64,000 nt of DNA, from contig NZ_RXLZ01000023.1 of assembly GCF_003970865.1 (NCBI RefSeq), forward strand, positions 1 through 64,000. Reading direction: 5' to 3'. The stretch is from Stenotrophomonas maltophilia. GTDB taxonomy: Bacteria; Pseudomonadota; Gammaproteobacteria; Xanthomonadales; Xanthomonadaceae. A model generated the notes under the pieces. That model was not told the DNA's origin. It ran no database searches and was given only the letters and a program-made list of their open reading frames with translations. The stretch's first letter is position 1; each line of letters opens with the position of its first letter. Below, piece after piece: positions 9,134 through 18,358 of this stretch. Position numbers and translations under genes: made by a program.

Positions 9134-9613
9134 TTACGCCCCGCCGGCAAACCCATGCTGCCGCCAGGCTTCGTACATCACCACGGCAACGGTGTTGGAA
9201 AGGTTGAGGCTGCGGTTGTCCGGCCGCATCGGCAGGCGCAGGCGGCGGCCATCGGGCAAGGCATCGAGCACGTCCTGCGGCAGGCCGCGGCTTTCCGGGC
9301 CGAACAGGAAGGCATCACCGTCTTCGAACGCCACGCTGTCATAGCGGACGCTGGCACGCGTACTGAGGGCGAACAACCGCTTCGGCGCGATCCGCGCCAG
9401 CGCGGTGTCCAGGTCGGGGTGCGCCTGCAGGCGCGAATACTCGTGGTAGTCCAGGCCGGCGCGCTTGAGCTGCTTGTCTTCCAGTGCGAAGCCGAGCGGC
9501 TCGACCAGGTGCAGCTGCGCGCCGGTGTTGGCGCAGAGCCGGATCACATTGCCCGTGTTGGGCGGGATTTCCGGTTGGAACAGGATCACGTGGAACTGGG
9601 GCGCGGCATTCAT
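9134..9613 (-). CDS. trmL: tRNA (cytidine(34)-2'-O)-methyltransferase TrmL
   Basis: A 159-residue SPOUT-class methyltransferase. FQPEIPPNTGNVIRLCANTG near the N-terminus, FGPESRGLP in the middle and the C-terminal trefoil-knot segment SLNLSNTVAVVMYEAWRQ are the TrmL signature. The enzyme methylates the ribose of the wobble C/U34 in the tRNA-Leu isoacceptors. ATG 9613 is chosen because the family starts a few residues before HVILFQPE; the upstream in-frame Met at 9679 would add a basic, unsupported leader. It stands alone with REP DNA downstream. Confidence 0.95.
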   Translation of the reverse strand: MNAAPQFHVILFQPEIPPNTGNVIRLCANTGAQLHLVEPLGFALEDKQLKRAGLDYHEYSRLQAHPDLDTALARIAPKRLFALSTRASVRYDSVAFEDGDAFLFGPESRGLPQDVLDALPDGRRLRLPMRPDNRSLNLSNTVAVVMYEAWRQHGFAGGA

Positions 9614-9682
9614 CGGCGCAGTGTACCTGCGACGACCGCCGCCTTTACGGCGCACGCCCTGCACGGGGCAGGGCGGCACCGG

Positions 9683-10159
9683 TTACGGGCGCAGCAGGAC
9701 CTGGGCGGTTTCGGTGGCCAGGGCCTGCAGGTCGGCGGCGCTCGGGCGCACCTGCAGGGCCGGCAGGTTGACGATGACCGAGTGGGCGACGTTGGTGGCG
9801 GCGGCAGCCAGGGTCGCGGCGTAGCGCTGGGCTTCCAGTTCGGCGGCCAGGGCGACGCGCTGTTCCAGGCTCGGGCGCACTTCCACCGAGGCCAGGGTGG
9901 TGATCGGCATCGCGGCAGCAACCGGGGCGGCAACGTAGCCGTTGCGCTCGGCCAGCTGGTCGGCGCTCGGGCGCACTTCCACGGTGGCCAGGGTCGGGAT
10001 GCCGCTGGCCTGTTCCCAGGCCTGCTGGGCCAGCTGGTCGGCGGCCGGGCGGACCTGCACGGTGGACAGGGTCTTGATGGATTCGGAGGCCTGCACCGAC
10101 GAAACAACCGCGGTGCCGGCAATCAGGGCGATGGCGATGGCAATGGTCTTGGCGTTCAT
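9683..10159 (-). CDS. secreted protein with four V-R-P repeats, unknown
   Basis: A 158-residue protein with a clear signal peptide (1-25, cleavage after SVQA). The mature part carries four copies of a 13-14 residue unit, at 31-44 (LSTVQVRPAADQLA), 58-71 (LATVEVRPSADQLA), 89-102 (LASVEVRPSLEQRV) and 132-145 (LPALQVRPSAADLQ). The invariant core is V-[QE]-V-R-P-[SA] followed by an acidic/Leu helix-like stretch. Spacing is irregular (27, 31, 43 residues). I do not recognise a named family. The gene is alone, 69 bases upstream of trmL on the same strand but preceded by a 415-base regulatory gap. Confidence 0.75.
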   Translation of the reverse strand: MNAKTIAIAIALIAGTAVVSSVQASESIKTLSTVQVRPAADQLAQQAWEQASGIPTLATVEVRPSADQLAERNGYVAAPVAAAMPITTLASVEVRPSLEQRVALAAELEAQRYAATLAAAATNVAHSVIVNLPALQVRPSAADLQALATETAQVLLRP

Positions 10160-10574
10160 GACGGGGCCTGTTTAGTGTTGGTGATCAGTGGTGTGGTAGT
10201 AAGGTAGTACACCGATTCTGGGCATGCAAGGAAAATTTTCGGTTTCTTGCATTTGTTCAGTCTTCAGTCATCTTTCGTCTGAAGCCCTTCCTGGCGCAGG
10301 AAGTACCAAGCAATCCCCGTGCCAACTTTTAGTCGTTGATTTGCAAAGATTTTCTGGCCAACGAAAAGTGTCCGGTGGGCGGACACCTGTCCATTCGATG
10401 TGCTGCGGACACTGTCCGGACGGTCCTGGCGGGCGCTTGTGACAGCTCGGGCAGGGCCGATCGGCACCGCAGATGGCGCACAGGGGCAAACACCCCCAGT
10501 GACTGCTGGCTGATTCCTGCCGCTGCGTGCGCAGGCTAGGATCGGGGTTCACCTATGTGACCAAGGATCCGGAT
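10160..10574. other. 415-base divergent intergenic region
   Basis: No gene is supported. It separates two divergent secreted-protein genes, so it should carry two promoters. An AT-rich hairpin, tgcaaggaaa/tttcttgca at 10225-10251, lies 65-90 bases upstream of the V-R-P repeat gene start. Around 10370-10430 there are repeated gtccgg/ggacac/gtccgga motifs that resemble short inverted repeats. Nothing matches a riboswitch or RNA gene known to me. Confidence 0.35.
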
Positions 10575-13424
10575 ATGTCTCTCGCCCTTCGCCCGCGCGC
10601 TGCACTGCTGGCCGTCGCCCTCAGCACCGCCCTGGGCACGCTTGTGCCTTCCCATGCGCTGGCGGCCAAGCCGGCGGCACCGGCCAAGGTCGATATCCCG
10701 TATGAGCAGTTCACCCTGCCCAACGGCCTGCGCGTGATCGTGCATACCGATCGCAAGGCGCCGATCGTGGCGGTCAACGTCTGGTACCACGTGGGCAGCA
10801 AGGACGAGCCGGCTGGCCGTACCGGCTTCGCGCACCTGTTTGAACACCTGATGTTCCAGGGCAGCGAAAACCACGACGGCGAATTCTTCGAACCGTTCAA
10901 GCAGGTGGGTGCCACCAACCAGAACGGCACCACCAACACCGATCGCACCAACTATTTCGAGAACGTGCCCACCACCGCACTGGACATGGCGCTGTGGATG
11001 GAATCGGACCGCATGGGCCATCTGGTCGGTGCGATCGACCAGGCGGCGCTGGACGAGCAGCGTGGCGTGGTGCAGAACGAGAAGCGCCAGGGCGAGAACC
11101 AGCCCTACGGCCAGGCCTGGGACCAGCTCAACAAGGCGCTGTACCCGGCAGGCCACCCGTACCACCACGGCGTGATCGGTTCGATGAACGATCTGAACGC
11201 GGCGTCGCTGGATGACGTGAAGACCTGGTTCCGCACCTGGTACGGCCCGAACAATGCGGTGCTGGTGCTGGCCGGCGACATCGACCTGGCCACCGCCAAG
11301 GAAAAGGTCGGCAAGTACTTCGGCAGCATTCCGGCCGGCCCGACCATGGCGCAGCCGGCAGTGAACGTGGCCAAGCGCAGTGCCGACACGCGCGAGACGA
11401 TGACCGACAAGGTGCCGCAGGCGCGCATCTACCGCGCCTGGAACGTGCCGCAGGTCGGCGCCACCGATGTCGATCAGCTGCAGTTGTTCGCGCAGGTCCT
11501 GGGCGGTGCCAAGTCCTCGCGCCTGAGTCAGCGCCTGCAGCACCAGGACAAGCTGGTGGACAGCATCGCGTCGGGCCTGTCGACGTCGCAGCTGGGTTCG
11601 AACTTCGTGATCATGGCGACGGTCAAGCAGGGCCAGGACCCGGCCAAGGTCGAGAAGATCATCGACGAGGAACTGGACCGGCTGATCAAGCAGGGCCCGA
11701 CCGCGGCCGAGCTGGAGCGCGCCAAGACCGGTGCCCGCGCCGGTTTCATCCGCGGCATCGAGCGCATCGGTGGCTTCGGCGGCAAGGCCGACGCACTGGC
11801 CGAGTGCGCGGTGTTCACCGGCGACCCGGGCTGCTTCCGCACCTCGCTGGCCAACATCGAGAAGGCCAGTGCTGCTGATCTGAGCCGGCTGGGCGCGCAG
11901 TGGCTGGACAAGGGCAGCCACACCCTGGTGATCGCACCGGGTGAGCGCGTGGCGCTGAAGGAAGATCCCAGCCAGGCACCGAAGCCGTTCAACGTGCCGG
12001 CGGTGGACCCGAAGTACAGCACCCTGCCGGAGCAGGTTGACCGCAAGGCCGGCGTGCCGCAGACCCGCGAGTTCCCGCAGCTGAAGTTCCCGGCGCTGCA
12101 ACGCGCCACGCTGAAGAACGGCACCCAGGTGATCCTGGCCGAGCGCCACGAGATTCCGGTGGTGCAGTTCAGCTACCAGTTCCCGGGCGGCTTCAGCGCC
12201 GACCAGGGCCGCAAGCCGGGCACCGCCAACTTCACCATGAGCCTGATGACCGAAGGCGCCGGCAAGCTCGGCTCGCTGGCCTTTGCCGATGCTGCCGACG
12301 CACTGGGCGCCAGCCTGGATGCTTCGGCCGGCCTGGATTCGATGAGCGTGGACCTGTCGGCACTGAAGGAGAACCTGGCACCGTCGCTGGCGCTGTACCG
12401 CGACCTCCTGCGCGAACCGCGCTTCGAGCAGGGCGAGATCGACCGGGTCAAGGCGACCTGGATCGCCGGCATCCAGCAGGAGAAGGTCAACCCGGGTGCG
12501 GTGGCGATGCGCGTGCTGCCGCCGCTGCTGTACGGCAAGGGCCACCCGTATGCCATTCCGTTCACCGGTAGTGGTGACGAGGCGGCGATCAACGGCCTGA
12601 CCCGCGAGGACCTGGTCGATTTCCACCACGACTGGCTGCGCCCGCAGAACGGCACGCTGATCGTGGTCGGTGACACCACCCTGGCCGAGATCGTGCCGTT
12701 GCTGGACAAGCAGCTGGGCGACTGGAAGGCTGCCGGAGATGCGCCGCAGGTGAAGGCCGCCACCGACGTCGCATTGCCGAAGGGCCCGCGCGTGTTCCTG
12801 ATCGACCAGCCGGGCGCGGTGCAGGCCAACCTGTTCGCCGGCCAGGTGGTGCCGCCGTCCAGCGCCACCAGCTCGACCCGCTTCGATATCGCCAACGGCG
12901 TGATCGGCGGTGACTTCACCTCGCGCCTGAACATGAACCTGCGCGAGGACAAGCACTGGTCGTACGGTGCGCGCAGCAGCGCGAGCAATTCGGTGGGTCA
13001 GCGCCCGTGGATGGCCAGCGCGCCGGTGCAGATCGACAAGACCGGCCCGGCGCTGGCGGAAATGCGCAAGGAGATCGCCGCGTTCGCCGACGGTAGCAAG
13101 CCGGCCACCGCCGCCGAGGTCAACCGCATCCGCAACATCCAGACCCTGAGCCTGCCCGGTGCCTACGAGACCGCCAGCGCGGTGGCATCGACCATCGGCT
13201 CGATCGTCCAGTTCAAGCGTCCGGACGACTACGTGCTGCGTCGCAAGGCCGAGATCGAAGCGATGACCCCGGCGCAGGTGCAGCAGGCCGCCGCCGAGAT
13301 CAAGCCGCAGGCGCTGACCTGGGTGGTGGTGGGTGACCTCAAGCAGACCGAAGCGGCCGTGCGCGCGCTGAACCTGGGCGAGGTGACGGTGATCGACGCA
13401 GAAGGCAACCCGGTCAAGAAATAA
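10575..13424 (+). CDS. M16 family zinc metallopeptidase, two-domain, secreted
   Basis: A 949-residue pitrilysin-family (M16) protease with a signal peptide (about 1-30). The inverted zinc motif HxxEH is H87-L-F-E90-H91, with the downstream glutamate expected in VVQNEKRQ. A second M16 half starts near residue 510 (ATLKNGTQVILAERHEIP) without the zinc motif, as is usual for the inactive half of these enzymes. By family it cleaves short peptides inside a closed chamber, here in the periplasm. The ATG at 10575 is taken because it begins the signal peptide. A GC-rich hairpin follows at 13432. Confidence 0.93.
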   Translation: MSLALRPRAALLAVALSTALGTLVPSHALAAKPAAPAKVDIPYEQFTLPNGLRVIVHTDRKAPIVAVNVWYHVGSKDEPAGRTGFAHLFEHLMFQGSENHDGEFFEPFKQVGATNQNGTTNTDRTNYFENVPTTALDMALWMESDRMGHLVGAIDQAALDEQRGVVQNEKRQGENQPYGQAWDQLNKALYPAGHPYHHGVIGSMNDLNAASLDDVKTWFRTWYGPNNAVLVLAGDIDLATAKEKVGKYFGSIPAGPTMAQPAVNVAKRSADTRETMTDKVPQARIYRAWNVPQVGATDVDQLQLFAQVLGGAKSSRLSQRLQHQDKLVDSIASGLSTSQLGSNFVIMATVKQGQDPAKVEKIIDEELDRLIKQGPTAAELERAKTGARAGFIRGIERIGGFGGKADALAECAVFTGDPGCFRTSLANIEKASAADLSRLGAQWLDKGSHTLVIAPGERVALKEDPSQAPKPFNVPAVDPKYSTLPEQVDRKAGVPQTREFPQLKFPALQRATLKNGTQVILAERHEIPVVQFSYQFPGGFSADQGRKPGTANFTMSLMTEGAGKLGSLAFADAADALGASLDASAGLDSMSVDLSALKENLAPSLALYRDLLREPRFEQGEIDRVKATWIAGIQQEKVNPGAVAMRVLPPLLYGKGHPYAIPFTGSGDEAAINGLTREDLVDFHHDWLRPQNGTLIVVGDTTLAEIVPLLDKQLGDWKAAGDAPQVKAATDVALPKGPRVFLIDQPGAVQANLFAGQVVPPSSATSSTRFDIANGVIGGDFTSRLNMNLREDKHWSYGARSSASNSVGQRPWMASAPVQIDKTGPALAEMRKEIAAFADGSKPATAAEVNRIRNIQTLSLPGAYETASAVASTIGSIVQFKRPDDYVLRRKAEIEAMTPAQVQQAAAEIKPQALTWVVVGDLKQTEAAVRALNLGEVTVIDAEGNPVKK

Positions 13425-13431
13425 GGGATGT

Positions 13432-13455
13432 GCCTGCCCGCCCCGGCGGGCAGGC
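13432..13455 (+). terminator. GC-rich hairpin after the M16 gene
   Basis: An 11-bp perfect stem (gcctgcccgcc/ggcgggcaggc) with a two-base loop sits eight bases after the M16 stop codon. There is no T-run, so it may act as a transcript-end stabiliser rather than a classical terminator. Confidence 0.45.
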
Positions 13456-13463
13456 CAACCCGG

Positions 13464-13487
13464 GTAGTGCCGGCCGCTGGCCGGCAA
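13464..13487 (+). repeat. SMAG REP
   Basis: Single GTAG-headed palindrome, gtagtgccggccgctggccg and onward, in the gap before the DUF4156 gene. Confidence 0.85.
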
Positions 13488-13603
13488 CTCCGTGACCCGA
13501 AGGCGGGGTCACAGCCCCCTGCGAGGGATCCGTCCCCCCACCGGCTACCCCCGATTCAGGCTGTTCAGGCAGAATCCCCTCCATACCCTTCCAGGATCTG
13601 CCC

Positions 13604-13921
13604 ATGCGCGTTCTGCTGCTTTCCTCCCTGCTGCTCACCGTCACCGCCTGTACCTGGGTGCCGATCGAACCGGCCGGCAAGGCGACCCGCGTGCTGCCGG
13701 CAGGCCCGGTTCCCGCGGGCTGCATCGCCAAGGGCGAGGTGGTGGTCACCGTGAAGAGCAAGGTCGGCTTCTACAACCGCAACCCGCTGCGGGTGCAGGA
13801 AGAGCTGGAAACCCTGGCCCGCAACGAGGCCCCAAGCGCCGGCGCCAATGCCGTGCAGGCCGCCGCGGCCCCGGCCGATGGCAGCCAGCGATTCGCCGCC
13901 TTCCAGTGCCCGCCGCGCTGA
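13604..13921 (+). CDS. DUF4156-like lipoprotein
   Basis: A 105-residue protein with a short signal peptide ending in the lipobox VTAC (Cys16), so a lipoprotein. The mature region (CIAKGEVVVTVKSKVGFYNRN, then RNEAPSAGANAV) fits the DUF4156 family of small enterobacterial and xanthomonad lipoproteins, in which conserved cysteines (here C40 and C101) may form a disulfide. Function is unknown. It stands alone between the M16 protease and the ole cluster. Confidence 0.8.
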   Translation: MRVLLLSSLLLTVTACTWVPIEPAGKATRVLPAGPVPAGCIAKGEVVVTVKSKVGFYNRNPLRVQEELETLARNEAPSAGANAVQAAAAPADGSQRFAAFQCPPR

Positions 13922-13959
13922 ACGCTTCACCATACGGGCAAGGCTGAATTCGTAAAGAT

Positions 13960-14023
13960 GCGGTGAAAGCCCGGGGGTTATAGAATAGCGCCCCCTTTTG
14001 CCTGAGCCTTGGCGCTAACCTCG
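13960..14023 (+). promoter_or_regulatory. candidate oleA promoter
   Basis: A TATAGAAT box at about 13980-13987 (gggttatagaatagc) is a reasonable -10 element some 35-45 bases before the oleA start. No good -35 is obvious. The box is embedded between ggggg and cccccttttg, which could also pair as a weak hairpin. Confidence 0.35.
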
Positions 14024-15040
14024 ATGCTCTTCAAGAATGTCTCGATCGCCGGCCTGGCACACGTCGACGCGCCGCATACGCTGACGACCAAGGAAATCAA
14101 CGAACGCCTGCAGCCGACGTTGGATCGCCTCGGTATCCGCACCGATGTGCTGGGCGATATCGCCGGCATCCATGCCCGCCGCCTGTGGGACAACGGCGTG
14201 CTGGCGTCGGACGCCGCCACCATGGCCGGCCGCAAGGCACTGGAAGACGCGGGCATCACCGCGACCCAGGTCGGCCTGCTGGTCAATACCTCGGTCAGCC
14301 GTGACTACCTGGAGCCGTCCACCGCCTCCATCGTGTCGGGCAACCTCGGCGTCAGCGACGAATGCATGACCTTCGACGTCGCCAATGCCTGCCTGGCCTT
14401 CATCAACGGCATGGATATCGCGGCGCGCATGATCGAGCGCGGTGATATCGACTACGCGCTGGTGGTGGATGGGGAAACCGCCAACCTGGTGTACGAGAAG
14501 ACCCTGGAGCGGATGACCGCCCCGGATGTCACCGCCGACGATTTCCGCAACGAGCTGGCGGCGCTGACCACCGGTTCGGGTGCTGCGGCCATGGTGATGG
14601 CGCGCTCGGAACTGGTGCCGGACGCCCCGCGCTACAAGGGTGGCGTGACCCGCTCGGCCACCGAGTGGAACCAGCTGTGCCTGGGCAACCTGGACCGCAT
14701 GGTCACCGACACCCGACTGCTGCTGATCGAAGGCATCAAGCTGGCGCAGAAGACCTTCAGCGCCGCCAAGATCGCACTCGGCTGGGCCGTGGAAGAGCTG
14801 GACCAGTTCGTGATCCACCAGGTCAGCCAGCCGCACACCGCCGCGTTCATCAAGAACTTCGGCATCGACCCGAAGAAGGTCATGACCATCTTCGGCGAGC
14901 ACGGCAACATCGGCCCGGCCTCGGTGCCGATCGTGCTGAGCAAGCTCAAGCAGCTGGGCAAGCTGAAGAAGGGCGATCGCATCGCGCTTCTGGGCATCGG
15001 CTCGGGCCTGAACTGTTCGATGGCTGAAGTGGTCTGGTAA
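14024..15040 (+). CDS. oleA: OleA, acyl-CoA condensing thiolase for olefin synthesis
   Basis: A 338-residue thiolase-superfamily enzyme that condenses two fatty acyl-CoAs head to head into a 2-alkyl-3-ketoacid, the first step of long-chain olefin biosynthesis. The active-site Cys is C123 (VANACLAF), with E97 (YLEPST), H265 (VIHQVS) and N295 (EHGN). These sit at the spacing known for Xanthomonas OleA (published as C143, E117, H285, N315 with a 20-residue tag offset). ATG 14024 gives MLFKNVSIAG, matching the family start; a TTG at 14009 is in frame. First gene of oleABCD. Confidence 0.95.
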   Translation: MLFKNVSIAGLAHVDAPHTLTTKEINERLQPTLDRLGIRTDVLGDIAGIHARRLWDNGVLASDAATMAGRKALEDAGITATQVGLLVNTSVSRDYLEPSTASIVSGNLGVSDECMTFDVANACLAFINGMDIAARMIERGDIDYALVVDGETANLVYEKTLERMTAPDVTADDFRNELAALTTGSGAAAMVMARSELVPDAPRYKGGVTRSATEWNQLCLGNLDRMVTDTRLLLIEGIKLAQKTFSAAKIALGWAVEELDQFVIHQVSQPHTAAFIKNFGIDPKKVMTIFGEHGNIGPASVPIVLSKLKQLGKLKKGDRIALLGIGSGLNCSMAEVVW

Positions 15041-15117
15041 AAAAGTCACCGCTGACCTGCTGCGCGATTGCCTGGCCAATCGCTCGCGACGGACAGCGAT
15101 GATTTTTCCAAGTGTCC

Positions 15118-15140
15118 AAGGGCCGGTTCTACCGGCCCTT
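15118..15140 (+). promoter_or_regulatory. hairpin in the oleA-oleB leader
   Basis: A perfect 10-bp stem (aagggccggt/accggccctt) with a TCT loop ends 17 bases before the oleB start and is followed by a short T stretch. It could act as a partial terminator, an RNA-stability element, or influence oleB translation. Confidence 0.5.
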
Positions 15141-15157
15141 TCTACAGGTGCGATTCG

Positions 15158-16048
15158 ATGTCCCAGCTTCCCGGTTATCCCGCCCACCCGCAGCGCTTCG
15201 AAGTGCGCCCCGGCCTGTCGATGAACTATCTCGACGAAGGCCCGCGCGACGGCGAGGTGGTGGTGATGGTGCACGGCAACCCGTCGTGGAGCTATTACTG
15301 GCGCACGCTGGTGGCCGGCCTGTCGGACACGTACCGCTGCATCGTGCCGGACCACATCGGCATGGGCCTGTCGGACAAGCCGGACGATAGCCGCTACGAG
15401 TACACCCTGCAGTCGCGCGTGGACGATCTCGATGCGCTGCTGAAGCACCTGGGCATCACCGGCCCGGTGACCCTGGCCGTGCACGACTGGGGCGGCATGA
15501 TCGGTTTCGGCTGGGCGCTGTCGCATCACGACCAGGTGAAGCGCCTGGTGGTGCTCAACACCGCCGCGTTCCCGATGCCGGCAGCGAAGAAGATGCCGTG
15601 GCAGATCGCGCTGGGCCGCCACTGGAAGATCGGCGAGTGGATCATCCGCACCTTCAATGCGTTCTCGTCCGGTGCCTCGTGGCTGGGCGTGGAGCGGAAG
15701 ATGCCGGCCGACGTGCGCCGCGCCTACGTGTCGCCGTACAACAGCTACGCCAACCGCATCAGCACCATCCGCTTCATGCAGGACATCCCGCTGTCGCCGG
15801 CCGATAAGGCCTGGTCGCTGCTGGAACGCGCCGGCAAGGCGCTGCCGTCGTTCGCCGACCGCCCCGCCTTCCTCGGCTGGGGCCTGCGCGACTTCGTGTT
15901 CGACCACCACTTCCTGAAGGGTTTCCAGGTCGCGCTGCCGCAGGCCCAGGTGCATGCCTTCGAGGACGCCGGGCATTACGTGCTGGAAGACAAGCACGAA
16001 GTGCTGGTGCCGGAGATCCGCGCGTTCCTGGACAAGAACCCGATCTGA
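15158..16048 (+). CDS. oleB: OleB, beta-lactone decarboxylase (haloalkane dehalogenase-like)
   Basis: A 296-residue alpha/beta hydrolase of the haloalkane dehalogenase group. The nucleophile is D110 in VHDWGG, the oxyanion region is HGNPSWSYYW near residue 40, and the likely catalytic His is H273 in EDAGHYV. In the ole pathway OleB converts the cis-beta-lactone made by OleC into the olefin and carbon dioxide. ATG 15158 gives the short N-terminus MSQLPGYPAHP. It lies 117 bases after oleA, so the two are probably co-transcribed through the hairpin at 15118. REP palindromes and an antisense ykgJ gene follow. Confidence 0.93.
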   Translation: MSQLPGYPAHPQRFEVRPGLSMNYLDEGPRDGEVVVMVHGNPSWSYYWRTLVAGLSDTYRCIVPDHIGMGLSDKPDDSRYEYTLQSRVDDLDALLKHLGITGPVTLAVHDWGGMIGFGWALSHHDQVKRLVVLNTAAFPMPAAKKMPWQIALGRHWKIGEWIIRTFNAFSSGASWLGVERKMPADVRRAYVSPYNSYANRISTIRFMQDIPLSPADKAWSLLERAGKALPSFADRPAFLGWGLRDFVFDHHFLKGFQVALPQAQVHAFEDAGHYVLEDKHEVLVPEIRAFLDKNPI

Positions 16049-16054
16049 GGGGGC

Positions 16055-16161
16055 GTGCCGACCAACGGTCGGCACCCACCCCTTCCTCTTCCGGTGGGTG
16101 CCGACCGTTGGTCGGCACACCCGAAGGGTTCATGAGGTTGCCGGCCAGCGGCCGGCACTAC
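16055..16161. repeat. three SMAG REPs
   Basis: Palindromes at 16055-16080 and 16093-16118 (gccgaccaacggtcggc type, inverted relative to each other) and at 16140-16161 (ccggccagcggccgg, ending CTAC). They fill the gap between convergent oleB and ykgJ. Confidence 0.85.
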
Positions 16162-16163
16162 CA

Positions 16164-16595
16164 CTACGCGGCGACCGGAGCCTGTGGTGGCGAGGACGGG
16201 CTGTTGCCGTTGTCGTCCGGATGGTCGTCGTCGTTGTCGGCCGCGTCGCGCCAGCGCCAGTCGGCCAGCGTCAGCGGATCCAGGCCATAGGCGATGCGGG
16301 CCTTGTCGCACTGCGGGCTGGCCTTGCCGTATTCCCACGACGCATCCACCTCGCGGCACACGCTGGGCCGGTTGGGGTGGATGGTGCAGCGTGAATACAC
16401 GCCGATCTGCGCGTCCAGCGCCACGCAGCGCACCGGCTTGGAATGGGTGCCGCGCATGCACAGGCGGTGCGGGTCCAGCACCTCGGTCAGCTGGTGCGGC
16501 ACGCCGCCGGGGGTGACCTCGTCTGATTCCATCCAGTGGAAGGCCACGCGGTATTGAGTGCAGCAGGCGCCGCAGGTCATGCAGGGATGTTGCAT
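16164..16595 (-). CDS. YkgJ family cysteine-cluster protein
   Basis: A 143-residue metal-chelating protein. The N-terminal CMTCGACC and later cysteines (CMRGTH, RCTIHPNRPSVC, QCDKAR) are the zinc/iron-chelating cluster of the YkgJ/UPF0153 family, whose biochemical role is not settled. ATG 16595 is chosen because it places the CxxCGACC motif at the very N-terminus, as in the family. The last 25 residues are acidic and low complexity. The gene is antisense and splits oleAB from oleCD. Confidence 0.88.
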   Translation of the reverse strand: MQHPCMTCGACCTQYRVAFHWMESDEVTPGGVPHQLTEVLDPHRLCMRGTHSKPVRCVALDAQIGVYSRCTIHPNRPSVCREVDASWEYGKASPQCDKARIAYGLDPLTLADWRWRDAADNDDDHPDDNGNSPSSPPQAPVAA

Positions 16596-16699
16596 GGGCA
16601 AGCCGCCTCGGGCGGCAGTCGGAATCAGGAACGAGGGTGCGGATTTTCCACGAAGTGGGCCGCCGCGCAAGAAATTCCGTAAGCGGCGACAATGAACGG

Positions 16700-18358
16700 A
16701 TGAACCGATCCTGCAACATTGCGGCCCGTTTGCCTGAACTGGCGCGTGAACGCCCCGACCAGATCGCCATCCGCTGCCCGGGCCGTCGGGGCGCCGGCAA
16801 CGGCATGGCCGCCTACGACGTCACCCTGGATTACCGCCAGCTGGACGCCCGCAGTGATGCCATGGCCGCCGGCCTGGCCGGCTACGGGATCGGCCGCGGG
16901 GTGCGCACGGTAGTGATGGTGCGGCCCTCGCCGGAGTTCTTCCTGTTGATGTTCGCGCTGTTCAAGCTGGGCGCGGTGCCGGTGCTGGTCGACCCGGGCA
17001 TCGACAAGCGCGCGCTGAAGCAGTGCCTGGACGAGGCGCAGCCGGAGGCCTTCATCGGCATTCCGCTGGCCCATGTGGCGCGGCTGGTGCTGCGCTGGGC
17101 GCCCTCGGCGACCCGCCTGGTGACCGTCGGCCGCCGCCTCGGCTGGGGCGGAACCACCCTGGCCGCGCTGGAGCGCGCCGGCGCCAAAGGGGGGGCGATG
17201 CTGGCCGCCACCGACGGCGAGGACATGGCCGCGATCCTGTTCACCAGTGGCTCCACCGGCGTGCCCAAGGGCGTGGTCTACCGCCATCGCCACTTCGTCG
17301 GCCAGATCCAGCTGCTGGGCAGCGCCTTCGGCATGGAAGCGGGCGGGGTGGACCTGCCGACCTTCCCGCCGTTCGCCCTGTTCGATCCTGCGCTGGGCCT
17401 GACCTCGGTCATCCCGGACATGGACCCGACCCGGCCGGCGCAGGCCGACCCGGCGCGCCTGCATGACGCCATCCAGCGTTTTGGCGTGACCCAGCTGTTC
17501 GGCTCACCCGCGCTGATGCGGGTGCTGGCCCGGCACGGCCGGCCGCTGCCGACGGTGACCCGGGTGACTTCGGCGGGTGCGCCGGTGCCGCCGGACGTGG
17601 TCGCCACCATCCGCAGCCTGCTGCCGGCCGATGCGCAGTTCTGGACGCCGTACGGCGCCACCGAGTGCCTGCCGGTGGCGGTGGTGGAAGGCCGCGAGCT
17701 GGAGCGCACCCGCGCGGCCACCGAGGCCGGCGCCGGGACCTGCGTGGGCAATGTGGTTGAACCGAATGACGTGCGCATCATCGCCATCGATGACGCACCG
17801 CTGCCGGACTGGTCGCAAGCGCGTGTGCTGGCCACCGGCGAGGTGGGCGAGATCACCGTGGCCGGACCAACCGCCACCGACAGCTACTTCAACCGCCCGC
17901 AGGCCACAGCGGCGGCGAAGATCAGCGAGACGCTGGCCGATGGCAGCACGCGCGTGGTCCATCGCATGGGCGATGTGGGCTACTTCGATGCGCAGGGTCG
18001 CCTGTGGTTCTGCGGGCGCAAGACCCAGCGCGTGGAAACCGCGCGCGGGCCGCTGTACACCGAACAGGTCGAGCCGGTGTTCAACACCGTGGCCGGCGTG
18101 GCGCGTACTGCGCTGGTCGGCGTTGGCGCCCCGGGTAAGCAGGTGCCGGTGTTGTGCGTGGAACTGCAGCGTGGCCAGGCAGACAGCCCGGCGCTGCAGG
18201 AAGCGCTGCGTGCGCATGCCGCAGCCCGCGTGGCAGAGGCTGGCCTGCAGCACTTCCTGGTGCATCCGGCGTTCCCCGTCGATATCCGTCACAACGCCAA
18301 GATCGGCCGCGAGAAGCTCGCCGTCTGGGCCAGCGCCGAACTGGAGAAGCGCGCATGA
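16700..18358 (+). CDS. oleC: OleC, beta-lactone synthetase (AMP-ligase fold)
   Basis: A 552-residue member of the acyl/AMP-ligase superfamily. The P-loop-like motif [11 protein letters not shown] is at 181-191, the YGATE motif is in [12 protein letters not shown], and the C-terminal hinge region is [20 protein letters not shown]. In olefin biosynthesis OleC uses ATP to turn the 2-alkyl-3-hydroxyacid made by OleD into a beta-lactone. The N-terminus [20 protein letters not shown] matches the OleC group. ATG 16700 is the first usable Met. The stop overlaps the oleD start (ATGA at 18355), so oleC and oleD are translationally coupled. Confidence 0.95.
   Translation: MNRSCNIAARLPELARERPDQIAIRCPGRRGAGNGMAAYDVTLDYRQLDARSDAMAAGLAGYGIGRGVRTVVMVRPSPEFFLLMFALFKLGAVPVLVDPGIDKRALKQCLDEAQPEAFIGIPLAHVARLVLRWAPSATRLVTVGRRLGWGGTTLAALERAGAKGGAMLAATDGEDMAAILFTSGSTGVPKGVVYRHRHFVGQIQLLGSAFGMEAGGVDLPTFPPFALFDPALGLTSVIPDMDPTRPAQADPARLHDAIQRFGVTQLFGSPALMRVLARHGRPLPTVTRVTSAGAPVPPDVVATIRSLLPADAQFWTPYGATECLPVAVVEGRELERTRAATEAGAGTCVGNVVEPNDVRIIAIDDAPLPDWSQARVLATGEVGEITVAGPTATDSYFNRPQATAAAKISETLADGSTRVVHRMGDVGYFDAQGRLWFCGRKTQRVETARGPLYTEQVEPVFNTVAGVARTALVGVGAPGKQVPVLCVELQRGQADSPALQEALRAHAAARVAEAGLQHFLVHPAFPVDIRHNAKIGREKLAVWASAELEKRA

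Noticed and set aside
8618..10207. 529-codon plus-strand frame with RSAPTRSDP-like repeats
   Set aside because: It is built from the tandem REP array plus the antisense of trmL and of the V-R-P repeat gene; the protein repeats are a by-product of the DNA repeats.
10536..13487. 983-codon open frame on the minus strand
   Set aside because: Shadow of the M16 peptidase gene; no recognisable domain and biased composition.
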